NCBI GenBank assembly: GCA_049514435.1
Contig: JBEKVB010000005.1
Span: forward strand, 1 to 64,000
Reading direction: 5' to 3'
DNA length: 64,000 nucleotides
DNA from: UBA4810 sp002479215
GTDB taxonomy: Bacteria > Desulfobacterota > Syntrophia > Syntrophales > Smithellaceae
Shown: piece after piece, positions 43,947-52,768 of the stretch
Layout of the letters: each line of letters begins with the position of its first letter
Position numbering within the stretch: the first letter of the stretch is position 1
Notes under the pieces: generated by a model
What the model was told of the DNA's origin: nothing
Databases searched by the model: none
Seen by the model: only the letters and a program-made list of their open reading frames with translations
Position numbers and translations under genes: made by a program

Positions 43947-45794
43947 ATGAATGGATATCATGGTAAGATATTAGTTGCTGATCTTACGAAGGGAACACTC
44001 CAGGATGAGCCCCTGAATGAAAAATACGCGCGCGATTTTATAGGGAGCACCGGTTTGGCCGCGCGCTACCTCTATGACATGGTTAATGATAAAACCGATC
44101 CACTGGGCCCGGATAATCCTCTTATCCTTATGCCCGGTCTCCTCAACGGTACGAGCGGCCCCAGTGTTAGCCGCTGGGGCGGCGCTACTAAGTCCCCCTA
44201 CACCGGGCATTACGGTGACGCCAATGCCGGAGCCTGGTTCGGTGCAGAGTTGAAGAATGCTGGCTATGACGGAATTATTCTTAAAGGCCAGTCGAAAAAA
44301 CCAGTCTATATTTATATAAAGGATGGAAAAGCGGAAATTAAAGATGCCGGCCACCTGTGGGGAAAAGATACTTATAAAACTCAGGAAGAAATCAAAAAGG
44401 AATATGGGGATAATCGCGTGCAGGTAGCCTGTATCGGGCCAGCATCGGAAAACCTGGTACTATACGGCAATATTATGTCTGAGTACGGCCACTGCCTCGG
44501 CCGGGCGGGATTAGGTTGCGTTATGGGCTCCAAGAAGGTTAAGGCGATCGCAGTACGCGGCAAGATAAAATTGCCGATGGCCGATCCGGAAAAATTCCGC
44601 GAAACCGCAAAGCAAGCCATGACCGAGGTTAAGGAAGGTTTCCTTTCTATGATCATGCATGAGACCGGTACGGCCGGGTGGATTGACTCGGCCATTTCCT
44701 ATGGCGATGGTCCTACGAACTATTACACTGCCCCCACTCTACCGGAATCGTCAAAAATAAGTGGCGCGGAGCAGTTGGAAAAATATCAAACTGACACCAC
44801 CGCCTGCTATGGTTGCCCGATACGTTGCCGCAAAATTCTTCAGATCAAAGAAGGTAAGCATTTATATGATAGGGTCGAAGGGCCTGAATATGAAACTTTG
44901 ATGGCCTGGGGCGCAATGATGGGATTGGATATTGATATGTCCACGGCGGTATATTTTAACGAGTTGTGCAACGCTTATGGATTCGATACGATAAGCAGCG
45001 GTGCCAGCGCCGGCTATGCATTCTATCTATATAATCTGGGAGTAATTTCGGAAAAAGATACCGGCGGACTGAAACTGACCTGGGGAAATACTGATGCCGC
45101 AATTGAGCTTACGCACCTGATAGCTAAAAACCAGGGGTTCGGCGCTGTGCTGGCGGGCGGAACCAAAAGGATGACGCAAAAATACGGCCGGCCGCCTGGA
45201 GAAGCCGTCCAATGCAAAGGGTTGGAGTTTCCTATGCACGATCCGAGAGCTTACCACTCTATGAGTCTTGCTTACGCAACCGCTCCGCGCGGAGCGGATC
45301 ATAATAAAAATGACGCTTATCAGGTTGATGGCGGCACGGGTCATCCCGATCTAGGGCTGGAGATAACTGACCGCTGGGCTGATGATAAGGCCGCTGGTGT
45401 CGCCAAAGGACAAAACTTCAGAACATTAACCGATTCTCTGGGTATCTGTCATTTTGCTCAAATACCGTTTAATTTACTTATCGACATGATTAATGCTTCC
45501 ACAGGCTGGAACACAACCATGGATGAATTATTAAAGGCCGGAGAGCGCACCTTCCAGATGCAGAGAGCTCTGTCCAACAAGCTTGGCATCACCGCGAAAG
45601 ATGACGTGATACCGGAACTGGCCATGAGACCGATTCCCAATGGCGGGCAGGAAGGCCATGTACCCAACATGGGAAAGATGCTGCCGGAGTATTATGCCAT
45701 CAGGGACTGGAACAAAACTACCGGCAAACCTTCGAAAAAACGCCTGGAGAGTCTGGGTATGCCGGAAATCGCCGCAGCCATTAGGGCGGAATAG
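43947..45794 (+). CDS. Aldehyde:ferredoxin oxidoreductase (tungsten/molybdenum bis-pterin)
   Basis: The protein has 615 residues. It oxidises aldehydes to acids, or reduces acids, with ferredoxin. The cluster ligands C287, C290, C294 (CYGCPIRC) and C501 (DSLGICHF) fall at almost the same positions as in Pyrococcus AOR (288, 291, 295, 494). The N-terminal pterin domain shows GSTGLAARYLYDMV and GPSVSRWGGATKSPYTGHYG. No signal peptide is seen, so the enzyme is cytoplasmic. GGAGGAG precedes ATG 43947. MoaD- and ThiF-like genes follow, so cofactor supply is local. The metal cannot be decided from sequence; tungsten is typical. Confidence 0.93.
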   Translation: MNGYHGKILVADLTKGTLQDEPLNEKYARDFIGSTGLAARYLYDMVNDKTDPLGPDNPLILMPGLLNGTSGPSVSRWGGATKSPYTGHYGDANAGAWFGAELKNAGYDGIILKGQSKKPVYIYIKDGKAEIKDAGHLWGKDTYKTQEEIKKEYGDNRVQVACIGPASENLVLYGNIMSEYGHCLGRAGLGCVMGSKKVKAIAVRGKIKLPMADPEKFRETAKQAMTEVKEGFLSMIMHETGTAGWIDSAISYGDGPTNYYTAPTLPESSKISGAEQLEKYQTDTTACYGCPIRCRKILQIKEGKHLYDRVEGPEYETLMAWGAMMGLDIDMSTAVYFNELCNAYGFDTISSGASAGYAFYLYNLGVISEKDTGGLKLTWGNTDAAIELTHLIAKNQGFGAVLAGGTKRMTQKYGRPPGEAVQCKGLEFPMHDPRAYHSMSLAYATAPRGADHNKNDAYQVDGGTGHPDLGLEITDRWADDKAAGVAKGQNFRTLTDSLGICHFAQIPFNLLIDMINASTGWNTTMDELLKAGERTFQMQRALSNKLGITAKDDVIPELAMRPIPNGGQEGHVPNMGKMLPEYYAIRDWNKTTGKPSKKRLESLGMPEIAAAIRAE

Positions 45795-45860
45795 TCGTAG
45801 CAGAGAGCTCAGCGAGAATAGCAAAGGCTCTCTTGGAGCCATTATTAATAGGTAACGTAT

Positions 45861-46145
45861 TTGCCTGCAATTAATATCAACTTTATCGGACCGTGGAGAG
45901 TTTTACTAGGCGCGCGAACGGTAGCAGTCAATGTAGAAAGCATTGATGAAGCCAGGGACTATGTGGAGACTAAATTCGGCCCTGTATTCGAGAAAAAGAT
46001 TAAGTCCATGAAAGTTGGTAAAAAACAATCCATTTGGGATAACAGTAATATCCTGCTCAACGGTACAAATATAAAGTTGCTGAATAAGGTAACCTTTAAA
46101 GAGGGCGACAAGCTCGATCTGTTGCCTAGAGTAGCCGGTGGCTGA
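45861..46145 (+). CDS. MoaD/ThiS-family sulfur carrier protein
   Basis: The protein has 94 residues with a TTG start (45861) after AGGT. The beta-grasp fold reads INFIGPWRVLLGARTVAV at the N-terminus and LLPRVAGG at the C-terminus; the terminal Gly-Gly is the site of adenylation and thiocarboxylation. It probably carries sulfur for pterin dithiolene synthesis dedicated to the adjacent AOR, as AOR operons often carry their own MoaD. The ThiF-like gene at 46641 is the likely activating enzyme. The central insert (about residues 40-70) is longer than in E. coli MoaD (81 residues). Confidence 0.85.
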   Translation: MPAININFIGPWRVLLGARTVAVNVESIDEARDYVETKFGPVFEKKIKSMKVGKKQSIWDNSNILLNGTNIKLLNKVTFKEGDKLDLLPRVAGG

Positions 46146-46160
46146 AAAAAGGAGATATAT

Positions 46161-46526
46161 ATGAAATTTACACTGTTACTTTTTATTCTTTATCGCAAAC
46201 TTAAAAAGGCATCCAAAAAGAATCCTGAATTTAAAGAGTATATTAAAAAAGAAAAAGTAAAAGTATTAATAAAAACTGCTGACGGTAAAAGAGGACGATT
46301 ATTTATTTTCGACAACGGTGAGATATCATCACTAACAGGAGATCAAAAACAGTTTGACGTTGCCATGGTTTGGTCGGATGCCGATACCGCTTTCAAGGTC
46401 ATGGCATCGGAAGACCTCAATAAATCCATGGAATCTCTTTTCGAAGGAAAACTTGTTTTTGAAGGCGATGATAAACAGGCGCTATGGTTTACGGGTGCAA
46501 CCACATTTTTAACGGGAAAAAAGTAA
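46161..46526 (+). CDS. SCP2-like protein (second copy in the operon)
   Basis: The protein has 121 residues. A hydrophobic N-terminus (MKFTLLLFILYRKL) leads into strands KVKVLIKTADGKRGRLFIFDN and a C-terminal helix-strand with LFEGKLVFEGDDKQAL, an SCP2-like plan. It is only loosely similar to the 135-residue protein at 42295. The N-terminal stretch could bind membrane. GGAGATATAT precedes ATG 46161. It lies between the sulfur carrier and its E1-like enzyme, so it belongs to the same unit. Confidence 0.55.
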   Translation: MKFTLLLFILYRKLKKASKKNPEFKEYIKKEKVKVLIKTADGKRGRLFIFDNGEISSLTGDQKQFDVAMVWSDADTAFKVMASEDLNKSMESLFEGKLVFEGDDKQALWFTGATTFLTGKK

Positions 46527-46590
46527 AAAAATGGCTGAAGTGGGAATTTTGCACAGCAGGTAGTTGTTGAAAAACTCTTGCCGTTGTCTT

Positions 46591-46619
46591 TGCGAATCCG
46601 CCGCGGCGGACGAAGCAAT
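46591..46619. repeat. REP-like palindromic element
   Basis: A perfect 14-base palindrome TCCGCCGCGGCGGA (46597-46610) is framed by TTGCGAA and CGAAGCAATC. The frame TTGCGA...CGAAGCAATC resembles a dispersed intergenic repeat seen in many bacterial genomes. It lies just upstream of the E1-like gene and argues against starting that gene at 46578. Confidence 0.5.
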
Positions 46620-46640
46620 CCCGCATTTAAGTGTATAAAT

Positions 46641-47504
46641 ATGGCCAAAGGTCAACCTGTTCATATATTGATTAGTAAGCTTTGCAAAAGTTTAGTGACG
46701 CCCGACAAGAAGAAAATGCGGGTTATTGACCTGCAAAGTGTTCGATTTATTTCCTCCCAAAAAAGAATTCCTCCCTTAGAAGTCGAGATATCCTGCCTCG
46801 AACAGAATGTAGTCCCCATCCGATATATACGCAACATTGGCACTGTCGGTATTGAAGGGCAATTAAAATTGCTTCGTTCCACAGTAGCCGTTTGTGGCGC
46901 AGGCGGTTTGGGAGGAACGATTATCGAATTGCTTGCCAGGCAGGGTGTCGGTCATTTAGTTATCATTGACAATGACAAATTCGCAGAAAACAATCTTAAC
47001 AGGCAGATAATAGCCACAGAGAGTGATCTGCGAAAATCCAAAGTTAAAGTCGCGGCTGTCCGGATTAAGAAAATTAATTCCGTCGTTGAGGTTTCCGCCG
47101 TTAATAAAACCATTGATTCCAGAAACATTAAAAAATTAATAATAGATGCAAGCGTGGTGCTTGATGGGTTGGATAATTTGAAAACCCGCCGGGTCGTAAG
47201 CCGTGCCTGTGATGAATTAAAAATTCCCTTTGTTCACGGAGCTATAGCCGGTTTCAGTGGTCAGTTGATGACCATCTTCCCGGGGGATAAAGGGCTTAAC
47301 GCTATTTGCGGTTTATCCGCCGATGAAAATGAATGCGGGATTGAAACGCATACAGGCAATCCCGCGGCGACTCCCGCGGTAATTGCCGCATGGGAAGTGC
47401 AGGAAGCGATAAAAATAATTACCGGAATCGGCAATCCGATACGCAACCGTCTTATATTTTTGGATTTTGCTGACGGCACCTTTGACGAAATATCCTTATT
47501 ATGA
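46641..47504 (+). CDS. ThiF/MoeB/HesA-family E1-like adenylyltransferase
   Basis: The protein has 287 residues if started at ATG 46641, after the palindromic element; the site is weak, and ATG 46716 is an alternative. The first 70 or so residues are not recognised. The E1 core then shows RYIRNIGTVGIEGQLKL, the ATP motif GAGGLGGTI, NLNRQ (Arg finger) and LDGLDNLKTRR. No CxxC zinc pairs are visible, unlike MoeB and ThiF. It should adenylate the Gly-Gly end of the MoaD-like protein in the same operon. Confidence 0.8.
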   Translation: MAKGQPVHILISKLCKSLVTPDKKKMRVIDLQSVRFISSQKRIPPLEVEISCLEQNVVPIRYIRNIGTVGIEGQLKLLRSTVAVCGAGGLGGTIIELLARQGVGHLVIIDNDKFAENNLNRQIIATESDLRKSKVKVAAVRIKKINSVVEVSAVNKTIDSRNIKKLIIDASVVLDGLDNLKTRRVVSRACDELKIPFVHGAIAGFSGQLMTIFPGDKGLNAICGLSADENECGIETHTGNPAATPAVIAAWEVQEAIKIITGIGNPIRNRLIFLDFADGTFDEISLL

Positions 47505-47573
47505 AATAAGAAACCAATCTCTATCTGCTGGAAAAAGGTTTAGCATAGCTATAATAATCTCGGGAAAAAACAA

Positions 47574-48818
47574 ATGAAAACTATCAATGTTCCATCGCGC
47601 CTCTGGTATGATAATGAAGAAAAAGAGCTTTCTTTTCCCGATCGATGGCAGGTAGACAATCTCACGTCGCCGGGACTGGAAAAACCGGGACTTACTCCGC
47701 AAGAAATCGAAGGACGGATTGATAATCCCATCGATGGCCTTCCCTTGCTGGAATTAGCCAGAGGCAAGAAACAAGCTGTTATCGTCTTTGACGATATGAC
47801 GCGTCCCACGCCGGTCAAGTTGGTGGCGCCCTATGTCCTTGCGGCGCTTCACCATGTCGGCATGAAGAAAGAGCAAATCAGGTTTATTTGGGCGCTGGGG
47901 AGCCACGGCACTTACGATATGATCGCCGCCAGAAAAAAATTGGGCGATGAAATAGTCGAAAATTATCGAGTATATAACCATGACGCCTTTCAGAACACAG
48001 TACCGGCGGGAAAGACGCCCGGCGGTATTGAGCTTTGGTTCAACAGGGAATTCATGGCCTGTGATCTGAAGATCGGCATCGGGTGCATCACCCCTCATGT
48101 CCATGTCGGTTTCGGCGGCGGTGCCAAGATCATTTTACCCGGTGTCGCCGGAATCGAATCAATCAATCAGTTTCATGAACATTTTAACCGGGATCCTTCC
48201 AGGCACGGCTTGGGAAATTTCGATAACAATATAATGCGCGCGGAGTGCGACGCAGCGGGAGATATTGTCGAGCTGAATTTCAAAGTGGATTGCCTCATCA
48301 ACCGGCGCGGCGAGATTGCGAGTCTTTATGCCGGATCGTTTCGGGCGACCCACGCTCAAGGCGCTCTGGAGGCAAAAGAAGCTTACGGCATTACTTCCTC
48401 CGGAGGTTATGACATTGTGGTTGCCAACACCTACGCGAAGGCCAACGAATCCGCAATCGCCCTGTTATTGGCCAGGATGTTACTGAAGCCGGATGCGACG
48501 GGAACTGCAGTACTCATTTCCGATGCCCCGGAAGGTCAGGTGCCGCACTATGTTTTTCGCTCTTGGGGCACAGGTTATGGCGGGCGCCATTTTAAACCTC
48601 GCCTAAAATGGTCCCTAGCCTCTTCGCTGAAAAAAGCTATTGTCCTGAATCCTCAACCGACACCAACTTGCCTAGATTGGGTCGGCCATGCCGAAGACGT
48701 GACAGTGGTCAAGACCTGGCAGGAAGTTTTGGATATTTTGGAAGCAGAATATCCGGCCAAAGCTAGGGTAGGCGTTATCCAGGATGGCACCATGCAGTAC
48801 ATCAAGAAACCGGCGTAA
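47574..48818 (+). CDS. LarA-family (nickel-pincer racemase-like) protein
   Basis: The protein has 414 residues. DDMTRPTP is near residue 73. H111 (GSHGTYD), H175 (PHVHVGF), K185 (GGGAKIILPG) and H201 line up with H108, H174, K184 and H200 of lactate racemase LarA, the residues that hold and use the Ni pincer nucleotide. Family members racemise or epimerise various 2-hydroxyacids. No larB, larC or larE cofactor gene is in the window. It is the last gene after the AOR module; a shared transcript is likely, since the gap is only 69 bases. The substrate is unknown. Confidence 0.85.
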   Translation: MKTINVPSRLWYDNEEKELSFPDRWQVDNLTSPGLEKPGLTPQEIEGRIDNPIDGLPLLELARGKKQAVIVFDDMTRPTPVKLVAPYVLAALHHVGMKKEQIRFIWALGSHGTYDMIAARKKLGDEIVENYRVYNHDAFQNTVPAGKTPGGIELWFNREFMACDLKIGIGCITPHVHVGFGGGAKIILPGVAGIESINQFHEHFNRDPSRHGLGNFDNNIMRAECDAAGDIVELNFKVDCLINRRGEIASLYAGSFRATHAQGALEAKEAYGITSSGGYDIVVANTYAKANESAIALLLARMLLKPDATGTAVLISDAPEGQVPHYVFRSWGTGYGGRHFKPRLKWSLASSLKKAIVLNPQPTPTCLDWVGHAEDVTVVKTWQEVLDILEAEYPAKARVGVIQDGTMQYIKKPA

Positions 48819-48927
48819 TAAAAAAGATCTCTTTAATCTGTGCCTCATTGCCGTTATCGGTGACTTGCCACATTGTGGAGAAGTTCGCATTGAAGAAGTG
48901 AAGAACTGCGCTAAATCAGAAGTTAGG

Positions 48928-49788
48928 CTACCTCAGTTTATTTTTTAGAAATTTATTGCCGTAATCAATGCCTATTTGGTAGGTAGCCCTGAGGATGGCT
49001 TCATTTTGTGTTGTCCTGCCGATGCCGACATCATTAGGCGGAGCAAGTTCGGCTATCCGGACACCTTCCGGCGGATGATGGATGAAATCCACGGCAGCCA
49101 TATAGTTACACGCTCGCTGCTTAAATTTTTCCACTAGCCGCGAATATTTTCTGAAATAAACAGACAAGATAAATGTAAACTGACTTTGTTTTTTGACATA
49201 GTCCGATAGCCGCGAACGGATAACGGTGATGTCGGTTGCGCCGCGCGAGTAGGCCTCCCGTACAGGGATGGCATCGGCAATACCGCCGTCCATAGCCCTT
49301 TCGCCGTCTACTTCCAGAATGTTCCGGTAAAAGACCGGCAATGAACTGGAAACTTTTAAGTAATGTTCCAGGGTGTTTTCATCAGGGAGTAGATAAAGCG
49401 CGTTGCCTGTATCCACCGATGTGGCGACAACAATATATTCTTTATTCTGTGTGCGCAATTTATGGAATAGGTAAGCCAGATCAAGCCGGTAGTTGGTGAT
49501 GGTTTGTTTCCACATCCAATCCAGATCCATCAAGTGACCGCCGCGCAGAAACCGCCAGGGATTGATGAATTTGGAGTTCAGTGAGTAGCGTAAAGTAATA
49601 TCGAAATTCCGGTCATTTTGATCGGCAAGATGCGAGGCCAGATGACACGCCCCCGCGGAAACGCCGATATATAAATCAAAAGGATCAAAACCGACCTTGC
49701 CGAAGGCATGCAGAACTCCCGCGGCAAAGACACTTCTCATTCCTCCGCCTTCAACTACCAATGCCGATTTACCGGTATTATTGCTCAT
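48928..49788 (-). CDS. Patatin-like phospholipase
   Basis: The protein has 286 residues. The oxyanion loop EGGGMRSVFAAG (residues 13-24), the nucleophile S44 in GVSAG and D167 in the DGG motif make the complete Ser-Asp dyad. It is an RssA/YjjU-like cytoplasmic acyl hydrolase. Its start overlaps the qor stop by four bases, so it is coupled to the two genes upstream (ThDP enzyme, quinone oxidoreductase). The lipid substrate is unknown. Confidence 0.88.
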   Translation of the reverse strand: MSNNTGKSALVVEGGGMRSVFAAGVLHAFGKVGFDPFDLYIGVSAGACHLASHLADQNDRNFDITLRYSLNSKFINPWRFLRGGHLMDLDWMWKQTITNYRLDLAYLFHKLRTQNKEYIVVATSVDTGNALYLLPDENTLEHYLKVSSSLPVFYRNILEVDGERAMDGGIADAIPVREAYSRGATDITVIRSRLSDYVKKQSQFTFILSVYFRKYSRLVEKFKQRACNYMAAVDFIHHPPEGVRIAELAPPNDVGIGRTTQNEAILRATYQIGIDYGNKFLKNKLR

Positions 49789-50783
49789 ATTACCTTCAGC
49801 ACTATTTTGCCGATGTGGGCCGAAGATTCCATTAGCTCATGTGCCTTTTGCACTTCCTCGAGAAGATAGACTTTATGAATCAAAGTGCCCACTTTTTTAA
49901 CTTCCAGGAGCGGCCAGACATTTTTCAACAGGGCTTGCGCGATGGCGGCTTTTTCCTCAATTGACCGTGGCCGTAATGTCGAGCCGGTAAAAGTCAGACT
50001 TCTGGTTAAAATGGGCATGCAGTCGAGTTCAACCCTGGAGCCTTGCATGAAGGCAATCTGTACCAGTCTTCCATTGGTTTTAAGCAACTTGAGATTTTTT
50101 CCGACGTATTCGCCACCGACCATATCCAGAATGCAGTCTAAACCCTGCTTTCCGGTCAGCCTCCGTATTTCTTCGGCCCAATCCTGCTTTTGGTAGTCGA
50201 TGGCCTCATCGGCGCCGAGTTTCTTAACTGCGTCAATTTTATCAGAGCCAGTGACAGTCGTATAAACAGTGGCGCCGAAGGCTTTGGCCAGTTGAATCGC
50301 TGTAATACCGATGCCGCCGGCACCGCCGTGGACAAGAAAGCTCTCACCCGCGCGCAGACGGCCGCGATCGAACACGTTGGTCCAAACGGTGAAATAGTTT
50401 TCCGGCAGAGCTGCTGCTTCGGCAAGCGAAAGACCCTTGGGGACCGGTAGGCAATTAGAAGCCGGCGCCGCGCAGTATTCGGCGTAGCCGCCGCCCGGTG
50501 TGAGCGCGCAAACCGTATTTCCTATTTTTAATTCTCGAACATCGTCAGCTGCGGCAACTATCTTTCCTGCTACCTCTAACCCCAAAACAGGCGATGCTCC
50601 GACAGGGGGCGGGTAGGCTCCGGCACGCTGCAGTACATCAGGCCGGTTCACTCCGGCGTAAGCGACTTCGATCAATACCTCGCCGGATTTGAGTTGTGGC
50701 AGGACTCCTTGCTTTACCTGCAGGCATGAGGCTGGGCCACCTTGGCCATGGTCAATATATTTCATGTTGGCGGGAAGTGACAT
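49785..50783 (-). CDS. NADPH:quinone oxidoreductase-type zinc-free MDR
   Basis: The protein has 332 residues from ATG 50783, which follows GAAGGAGG; a longer frame to 50828 lacks a site. The QOR subfamily signature is seen in VLIEVAYAGVNRPDVLQRAG, and the nucleotide motif VHGGAGGIGITAIQLAK has the AGGVG-type turn. There are no zinc ligands. It resembles PIG3 and bacterial QORs and reduces quinones or enones with NADPH. The 25 bases between it and the ThDP gene indicate an operon. Confidence 0.88.
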   Translation of the reverse strand: MSLPANMKYIDHGQGGPASCLQVKQGVLPQLKSGEVLIEVAYAGVNRPDVLQRAGAYPPPVGASPVLGLEVAGKIVAAADDVRELKIGNTVCALTPGGGYAEYCAAPASNCLPVPKGLSLAEAAALPENYFTVWTNVFDRGRLRAGESFLVHGGAGGIGITAIQLAKAFGATVYTTVTGSDKIDAVKKLGADEAIDYQKQDWAEEIRRLTGKQGLDCILDMVGGEYVGKNLKLLKTNGRLVQIAFMQGSRVELDCMPILTRSLTFTGSTLRPRSIEEKAAIAQALLKNVWPLLEVKKVGTLIHKVYLLEEVQKAHELMESSAHIGKIVLKVI

Positions 50784-50808
50784 TGGTTGATTCCTCCTTC
50801 GGTTGTTA

Positions 50809-52362
50809 TCATCCGAGAACGACTTCAATCAAGTGAGGTCCGGATTGATTCAAAGCCGCTTTCAATTCTTTTACCAACTCTTCCGCCGTACTCACCGAAA
50901 CTGCGGGAACATTCATTCCGCGGCTAAGCTTAACCCAATCCAGCGGAGGATTATCCAGACTCATTAAGGCTTTGGCTTCTTTCCCTAAAGACGAATATCC
51001 GGCCCTCAAGCATTCATATTCAATCGTAAAATATTTGCGGTTCGAACAAATCAGGGTAATCACATTCGTCTTTTCATGAGCCTGCGACCACAAGGCCTGA
51101 AGCGTGTACATGGCGCTCCCGTCAGCTTCGATATTGATCACCTTTCTATCGGGACAGGCCAGTGCCGCGCCCAGAGCGCAGGGCATTCCCTGGCCTATTG
51201 CGCCTCCGGTCAGAGTAAGATGGCTGTATGGTTTTAATGTCGGAGCTATGGAATAGTATGACGCTGACGAAGTAACGCCTTCATCCACAATAATACAATT
51301 TTCCGGCTGCAGCGCGGCAATGGCTGCACACATTTTCTGTGCAGTGAGCTTCCCGGTAGGCGGAGGCGGCAGTTCATATTTTGCCAGGAGGGAACTAATA
51401 TTATCCTTACTTGAGGAAGCGCCTAATTCCTCAGCCAAGGCCTGAAGCACGGCGGCCGCATCCTGTTTTTCCGTATCAATCCTGATCCATTTTTGGCTAT
51501 TGGCAAGATAATGGCTTTTTCCTCCTTTGTATCCGAAAAAGGCAACCGGTTCTTCGGCTCCCACCAGAATGAATGAGTCATATTCACCCAACAGGGCTGA
51601 TGCCTGTTCGGGAAAATAGGGAATGCGTTTTAATAGCGGGGACCCTTCGCCGCTGTCAAAATAAGCCGGAAAGGTGACCATTAAAAGATCGCATCCCGTA
51701 GCCGCTTTGATTTTTGCTGCGGTGGTGAGGCCCGGTTTGCGCAGTGTCCGCCCGCCCAAGACTAGCGCCGGTTTGGTTGATTTTTTTATCAGTTTTGCCG
51801 CCGCTTCGATTTTCTTTTGATCAAAAGAATCAAATTCAAAATGCGGCATTTTAACACTTTTCCCTTCGTACTCAGACCACTGGTAGTCTGCAGAAACGAT
51901 GATTGTGGATATCTGTCCATAAAGGGATGCGGCCAGAGCATCCGCCGTGTCCTGCGCTAATGCATTTACAGAACGGCTGCTTCGCTGCCATCCGGACACT
52001 GTTTTTACCAGGCAGGCAATATCCATATTTAAGGGAGGATCCGCTGTCAGATGCCACGAGGCATGTTGGCCGATGATGTTGAAAACCGGTGTCCGCGCGC
52101 GGCGGGCATTGTGTAGATTGGCAATGCCGTTGGCAAATCCCGGGCCTAAATGTAACAGAGTCATGGCTGGTTTTTGTTTCATCCGGCCGAAGCCATCGGC
52201 CGCTCCAGTGCAAACACCCTCGAAAAGGCCAAGGACAGGGCGAATGCCGCTTACGGTGTCAAATGCCGCCACAAGCGTCAACTCGGTTGTTCCCGCGTTG
52301 GCAAAACATATTTCGACTCCGGCGTCTCTAGCCGTTTTTAAAATTATTTCCGCACCATTCAT
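50809..52362 (-). CDS. Thiamine-diphosphate enzyme (acetolactate synthase / benzoylformate decarboxylase-like)
   Basis: The protein has 517 residues from ATG 52362 (AGAGGAAC upstream). The N-terminal pyrimidine domain has ANAGTTELTL, with E27 placed for cofactor activation, and LGLFEGVCTGAADGFGRM. The middle domain follows, and the pyrophosphate domain has EADGSAMYTLQALWSQA...CSNR in place of GDG...NN. It decarboxylates or carboligates a 2-oxoacid. No acetolactate regulatory subunit is near, so a decarboxylase is more likely than IlvB. The substrate is not known. Confidence 0.82.
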   Translation of the reverse strand: MNGAEIILKTARDAGVEICFANAGTTELTLVAAFDTVSGIRPVLGLFEGVCTGAADGFGRMKQKPAMTLLHLGPGFANGIANLHNARRARTPVFNIIGQHASWHLTADPPLNMDIACLVKTVSGWQRSSRSVNALAQDTADALAASLYGQISTIIVSADYQWSEYEGKSVKMPHFEFDSFDQKKIEAAAKLIKKSTKPALVLGGRTLRKPGLTTAAKIKAATGCDLLMVTFPAYFDSGEGSPLLKRIPYFPEQASALLGEYDSFILVGAEEPVAFFGYKGGKSHYLANSQKWIRIDTEKQDAAAVLQALAEELGASSSKDNISSLLAKYELPPPPTGKLTAQKMCAAIAALQPENCIIVDEGVTSSASYYSIAPTLKPYSHLTLTGGAIGQGMPCALGAALACPDRKVINIEADGSAMYTLQALWSQAHEKTNVITLICSNRKYFTIEYECLRAGYSSLGKEAKALMSLDNPPLDWVKLSRGMNVPAVSVSTAEELVKELKAALNQSGPHLIEVVLG

Positions 52363-52446
52363 AAAGTTCCTCTTATTTTCTTGATGTTTGATAAGGATCC
52401 GGTTTTGAGCGTGTTCGAGTATATGAAGAAGGTGCTTGTGCGTCAA

Positions 52447-52768
52447 GAAATTTATTAATGAGACTCAAATTTCAAAAACGAAGTGCATAACCTGAAGGTT
52501 ACACGTTGAAATTTGTGGAGCCTCAAGGGAAGAGCCAGAGGCTCTTTTCTATCATGCGACATCCCGCGAAATAAAAGACGCATTTATGTCTAGGCTTTCT
52601 TTGGCGGGAGACTTTTGGAGCGGGATTATTCGAATTGATCCCGAGAGCGAAGCGACTCGGGATATCTCTGATCAGACTCTTCATTTAAACAATTTAGTAA
52701 AGTTCAGATAAAGAGAAATGAGTCTTGCATGTTGACATAAATCTGAATAAATGCTTTGAAAAGGATAT
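52447..52768. other. Hairpin-rich intergenic region
   Basis: There is no supportable gene in these 322 bases. AGAGCC-AGA-GGCTCT followed by TTTCT (52531-52549) looks like a plus-strand terminator with no gene before it. GATCCCGAG...CTCGGGAT (52638-52663) encloses AGCGAAGCGA and resembles a REP-like unit. AAGGA at 52759-52763 serves the next gene. Confidence 0.45.

Noticed and set aside
52732..52760. TTGACA at 52732 as promoter of the hydroxyacid dehydrogenase
   Set aside because: The matching -10 would lie only eight bases before the start codon, overlapping the ribosome-binding site.
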